A stretch of DNA of 37,828 bases, from the NCBI GenBank assembly GCA_015068135.1, contig SVLB01000027.1, forward strand, positions 1 through 37,828. The letters are read 5' to 3'. Position numbers and translations under genes: made by a program. A model generated the notes under the pieces. It had not been told where the DNA came from. It was given only the letters and a program-made list of their open reading frames with translations, and did not search any database. This DNA is from Oscillospiraceae bacterium. GTDB lineage: Bacteria; Bacillota; Clostridia; Oscillospirales; Oscillospiraceae. Shown here in pieces: positions 35,601 to 37,828 of this stretch (position 1 is its first letter; every line of letters starts with the position of its first letter).

Positions 35601-37159
35601 CCGACGACCTGGTGAACTGGACCTACGAGGGCTTTGCCCTGACTGCGGAGGAAGCAACCCAGGCCTATGCACCTGAGGTGCTCTACCACAACGGCTGGTT
35701 CTATATGTGCCAGTCCGGCAATAAGGGTACCGGTCACTATATCTACAAGAGCCAGAGCCCCACCGGTCCGTTTGAGGCTATTACCGATAACTTCGGCTAC
35801 AAGATCGACGGCTCCTTCTGGGTGGATGACGCAGGCAATCTGTACTTCCTCCATGCCGGTGACAGGGCTGTGTGGATCGCTCCCATGGATCAGCAGACCA
35901 TGCTTCCCGGCACCGACACCAAGCTCAACGCCAGCCTGGATGGCAAGTGGGTGGAAGGTCCCAGCCTGTTCCGCAGAGGCGATATTCTGTATCTGACCTA
36001 CTCCGGCAACCGCGTCACCGAGGACAATTACCGCATTGGCTATTCCTATTTGTTTGGCTCCGATCCTATGGGCAGCTTTATCCAGCCTGAGGATCATATC
36101 CTGATTCAGGAAACCGGTCCCGATAACTTCCGCGGCCTGGGTCACAATTCCAACTTTGTGGGACCCGACCTGGACTCCTGGTATGTTGCCTATCATAACC
36201 TGGTCAATACTGCCGGTCCTCAGCGCCGGTATATGCTGGATAAGCTGGTGACCAACGGTGCAGAGGTCATGGCAAACGGTCCTACCTACTGGCGCGTCAA
36301 TACCCCCGAGCGCCCGGACTTCGAGGTCCGCGACATCCAGTCCCAGAGCCTGTGGCTCAGCGGTAAGGCCAGCGAGGCAGTCTTTACTGCGGAATTCAAC
36401 TTTATCCCCGCACAGAGCAGTGTTACCCGTATGGTCTTTGCGTATGTCAATGAGAGCAATTATACCGAGGCTCTGTGGAACGACGGCACCAAGACCCTGA
36501 CGGTCAATCAGGTGGTTTCCGGTCAGTCCACCACCCTGGGCACTGCCACAGTGAGCAACCTTTCTGCCGATGTGCTGCACACCCTCAGAGTGGAGCAGGG
36601 CGCAACCCGCCTGATCGTGTACGTGGATACCATGCGTAAGATCGATGTGCAAAGTGCCGGTACTGCCGGTCAGATCGGTGTAAGCGGCAATTTCGGCTAC
36701 ATCGCATTCTCTAACGATGCCTTCGGTACCAGTGACTTTGACACGGTCAAGCAGACAGGCACCTTCCCCGCTGTCCATTATCTCAAGGGTGAAAACCGTG
36801 GCTTTAACATCGCCAATGCTGCAGTAGGCGGCGTCCGCCAGGGCGAGAAGGAAAACACTGTGTATGATGCCGCTACCGCTGGCTACAGCCTGGTGCTGGA
36901 CACTGCCGGTGACTGGGTCAAGTACGCGGTGCAGGTCAACGCCGATGGCAACTATGACTTCTCCGCACTGCTGGAGGGTGAAAGCCAGGGCAGCTATCAG
37001 GTGATCGTGGACAGCCGTGATATCTACGAAGTCACCGTTTCTGAGGACGGCACAGCTTCTGCACAGCTGAATCTGACAGCTGGACACCATACCCTGAAGA
37101 TCCGCTTGCGTGAAGGCAGCCTTCAGATCCGCAGCTTTACGCTGGAGGTAACCCAATGA
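32678..37159 (+). CDS. Secreted multimodular GH43 glycoside hydrolase, paralogue of the preceding lipoprotein
   Basis: 1493 residues, ATG 17 bases behind the GH43 lipoprotein gene, after GCGGAGGTAATGTAA. Sec signal (core ISAILAITLVIGLIPL, cut near THAAVDS). Three copies of the 190-residue locus module (33-238, 250-441, 450-643); the region shared with the 4744 and 14016 proteins (648-891); GH43 propeller (918-1208) with Asp944 in GIGDPF, Asp1044 in KIDGSFW and Glu1093 in WVEGPS; beta-sandwich (1211-1356); and CBM6-like domain ending the protein (1361-1493). It lacks the C-terminal LamG-like domain of its lipoprotein paralogue and carries the N-terminal modules instead. No wall anchor. Its stop codon overlaps the next start (ATGA). 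Confidence 0.92.
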   Translation: MKKFNRMISAILAITLVIGLIPLTTHAAVDSVAFADFATNAEGFDLYSSSSGGFQVVDGKLTPTGDAGEFKAIYQSADKPISAVSVEMHPRGNEGMFGGLYIGASNAGNGQDAIDAYYVGIESHFAPTEEWTDAPNRLDITLGKFAQGWAGEQGARYISETGAGNALFTGGNKQPIKIRAQMEGNVLTVTVSLVSDLSRQVSTVYTLPEGTDLTLGQVGIRSQFNNAMYDNFTVEYVVEETVEDMPGASVGFENTQAFDLYSTSAGGFVAENGKLVPSGDGGEFKAIYKGTGKVNSVSVELHPHGNDGPIYGGLYIGASDAQNGQDQINALYLGIESHFTGWEDAPNRVDLVVGSFPTWAEHSRTVSETGLGNALFAGGVKEPICLRADIIGNVVTVTVSLVRDPSVSFGTTYVADYDLSLGQVGIRSHFNDARYDNFAVNSVPTAEAKVIGFENADAFDLYTSGNGSFITVDGKLVPVGDPAELKAVYKQTGKATHSVSVELNPVGDDGPIYGGLYIGASNAANGQDQIKAIYIGVESNFTGWEDAPNRVDLVIGRFPAWAEHARTISETGLGNALFAGGVKEPLRLRADISGNTVTATVSLVSDPSKSVSATYTAEYDLTLGQVGIRSHHNNAVYDNFTVNAAAMVNGQAYATVSQAVQMAGTSPVKLLGSTDEVVTVSGDTTIDLAGYYLSNVFTTDESSLKLADSTGDDYEPGSGWANVAGPAESFTSMDGKQYLAIFNEGIWTAHRYDAVLTHVSLKPADDALGYKAKLLGDAVVQAHATAFGFRLWVREDNIKTYSTANKQEISLRLRDILQNEGGERDINANAFVTLQAGEDIYTYSGKQYTTTMKQALKAVDSRWMTYSQGQADAVLALCEQYLDVVSQWGLDNIFFEGINFAEPLDRGEQSVALGSAKTYQNGLDIPGQWGVGDYTEGGNYGIGDPFVMRYNGRYYMYPSSGTPENGVAGIKVFSSDDLVNWTYEGFALTAEEATQAYAPEVLYHNGWFYMCQSGNKGTGHYIYKSQSPTGPFEAITDNFGYKIDGSFWVDDAGNLYFLHAGDRAVWIAPMDQQTMLPGTDTKLNASLDGKWVEGPSLFRRGDILYLTYSGNRVTEDNYRIGYSYLFGSDPMGSFIQPEDHILIQETGPDNFRGLGHNSNFVGPDLDSWYVAYHNLVNTAGPQRRYMLDKLVTNGAEVMANGPTYWRVNTPERPDFEVRDIQSQSLWLSGKASEAVFTAEFNFIPAQSSVTRMVFAYVNESNYTEALWNDGTKTLTVNQVVSGQSTTLGTATVSNLSADVLHTLRVEQGATRLIVYVDTMRKIDVQSAGTAGQIGVSGNFGYIAFSNDAFGTSDFDTVKQTGTFPAVHYLKGENRGFNIANAAVGGVRQGEKENTVYDAATAGYSLVLDTAGDWVKYAVQVNADGNYDFSALLEGESQGSYQVIVDSRDIYEVTVSEDGTASAQLNLTAGHHTLKIRLREGSLQIRSFTLEVTQ

Positions 37160-37828
37160 AAACAAACAGACGCAGACTTCTGTCTGTGGTTCTGACTGCG
37201 TGCATGCTTCTGTCCCTGATACCCTTGGGTATCAGGGCCCAGGAGCCCGATGCCACGGAGCAGACAGTGGATTTTTCCTCTGCCGCAGACGGGGAGAAAT
37301 TTGATCTGTATCACTCCTCCAATGGTGGATTTACCGTGAGCAATGGGATGCTGACCCCTACCGGCGCTGCCGGTGAATTCAAGGCTCTGTATAAGACCCA
37401 GGCTGAGAGCATCCAGTCCGTAAGCGTGGAGCTGCATCCGCTGGGAACAAACGGACCGATCTATGGCGGACTGTACATTGGCGCGTCCAATGCCAATCAC
37501 GCGCAGGATCAGATCAATGCCTTGTATATCGGCGTAGAATCCCATTTCTCCGGCTGGTCGGATGCCCCTAACCGCGTAGATGTGGTGGTGGGACAGTTCC
37601 CGGTCTGGAAGGAGCATACCCGTAAAGTTGCGGAAACCGGTGCGGGCAACGCACTGTTTACCGGCGGTGTGAAGCAGCCTCTGACCTTGCGGGCAGATAT
37701 TGACGGCAACCGGGTCACCGTGACCCTGAGCCTGACCAATAATCCTGCCAAGTATGTGACTACCAGCTTCGTTGCGGACCGCGACCTTTCTACAGGTGCT
37801 GTGGGTATCCGCAGCCACCATAACAATG
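37156..37828 (+). CDS. Secreted modular protein, 5' part only (cut by window end)
   Basis: Starts at ATG 37156, overlapping the previous stop by four bases, with GGAGG at 37144-37148. It stays open to the last base (224 codons). Sec signal: MKTNRRRLLSVVLTACM then LLSLIPLGIRAQE. The Cys in the core is not in a good lipobox, so signal peptidase I cleavage near IRA-QE is favoured. From about residue 38 it carries one copy of the locus module (FDLYHSSNGGF, GEFKALY, GGLYIGASNA, DAPNR, ETGAGNALFTGG). By analogy with its neighbours, more modules and a catalytic domain should follow outside the window. The four-base overlap implies translational coupling. Confidence 0.9.
   Translation, partial: MKTNRRRLLSVVLTACMLLSLIPLGIRAQEPDATEQTVDFSSAADGEKFDLYHSSNGGFTVSNGMLTPTGAAGEFKALYKTQAESIQSVSVELHPLGTNGPIYGGLYIGASNANHAQDQINALYIGVESHFSGWSDAPNRVDVVVGQFPVWKEHTRKVAETGAGNALFTGGVKQPLTLRADIDGNRVTVTLSLTNNPAKYVTTSFVADRDLSTGAVGIRSHHNN
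37214..37237 (+). other. Perfect hairpin inside the signal-peptide codons
   Basis: CCCTGATACC (37214-37223), CTTG loop, GGTATCAGGG (37228-37237): a perfect 10-bp stem about 58 bases after the start codon, with no T-run, so it is not a terminator. Confidence 0.6.

Overview
The window reads as a piece of a large Gram-positive polysaccharide utilisation locus. The likely source is a gut Clostridia, probably in the Oscillospirales/Oscillospiraceae area. That placement is an inference from three things: clear AAGGAGG-type ribosome sites with TTGACA/TATAAT promoters, Clostridia-style lipoprotein and Sec signals, and GC-rich palindromic intergenic repeats of a kind common in that group. No rRNA, tRNA, CRISPR array, transposase or phage gene was seen. 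Every gene I accept lies on the + strand.

Layout. (1) 2-3773: the 3' end of a very large secreted esterase-type protein, then a small SGNH hydrolase and a strong terminator. (2) 3774-4743: a 970-base gene-free stretch filled by a mosaic of palindromic repeats, ending in a promoter and two operator-like dyads. (3) 4744-12753: a 2669-residue secreted protein combining LamG-like modules, a calcineurin-like phosphoesterase, an SGNH esterase and three C-terminal repeats. (4) 12862-21802: an AraC-type regulator, a 1931-residue secreted GH43 protein and a cytoplasmic GH120-type beta-xylosidase. (5) 21960 to the window end: one apparent operon. It holds an ArsR-like regulator with a large C-terminal domain, a GH2 enzyme, a CUT1-type ABC importer (binding lipoprotein plus two permeases, no ATPase), a lipoprotein with four CBM9-like repeats, a GH43 lipoprotein, a secreted GH43 paralogue, and the start of another secreted modular protein (ATG at 37156, cut by the window edge).

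How it may work together (inference). Secreted enzymes trim a decorated, perhaps acetylated, xylan- or arabinoxylan-like glycan. Two membrane lipoproteins hold or cut fragments next to the importer. The importer takes up oligosaccharides, and cytoplasmic GH120, GH2 and SGNH enzymes finish them. Xylan is suggested mainly by GH120, GH43 and the esterases; it is not proven.

The most interesting observation is a shared operator signature. The dyad ATTACA-N8-TGTAAT occurs as two copies with centres 33 bp apart just upstream of the ArsR-like gene. A slightly degenerate pair with the same 33 bp spacing lies upstream of the 2669-residue protein. This links two separate transcription units to one probable regulator, a wHTH protein that lacks the ArsR metal-binding motif and instead carries a probable ligand-binding beta-sandwich. 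A second theme is a recurrent beta-sandwich module of about 190 residues, seven copies in four secreted proteins, which I cannot assign to a named carbohydrate-binding family.
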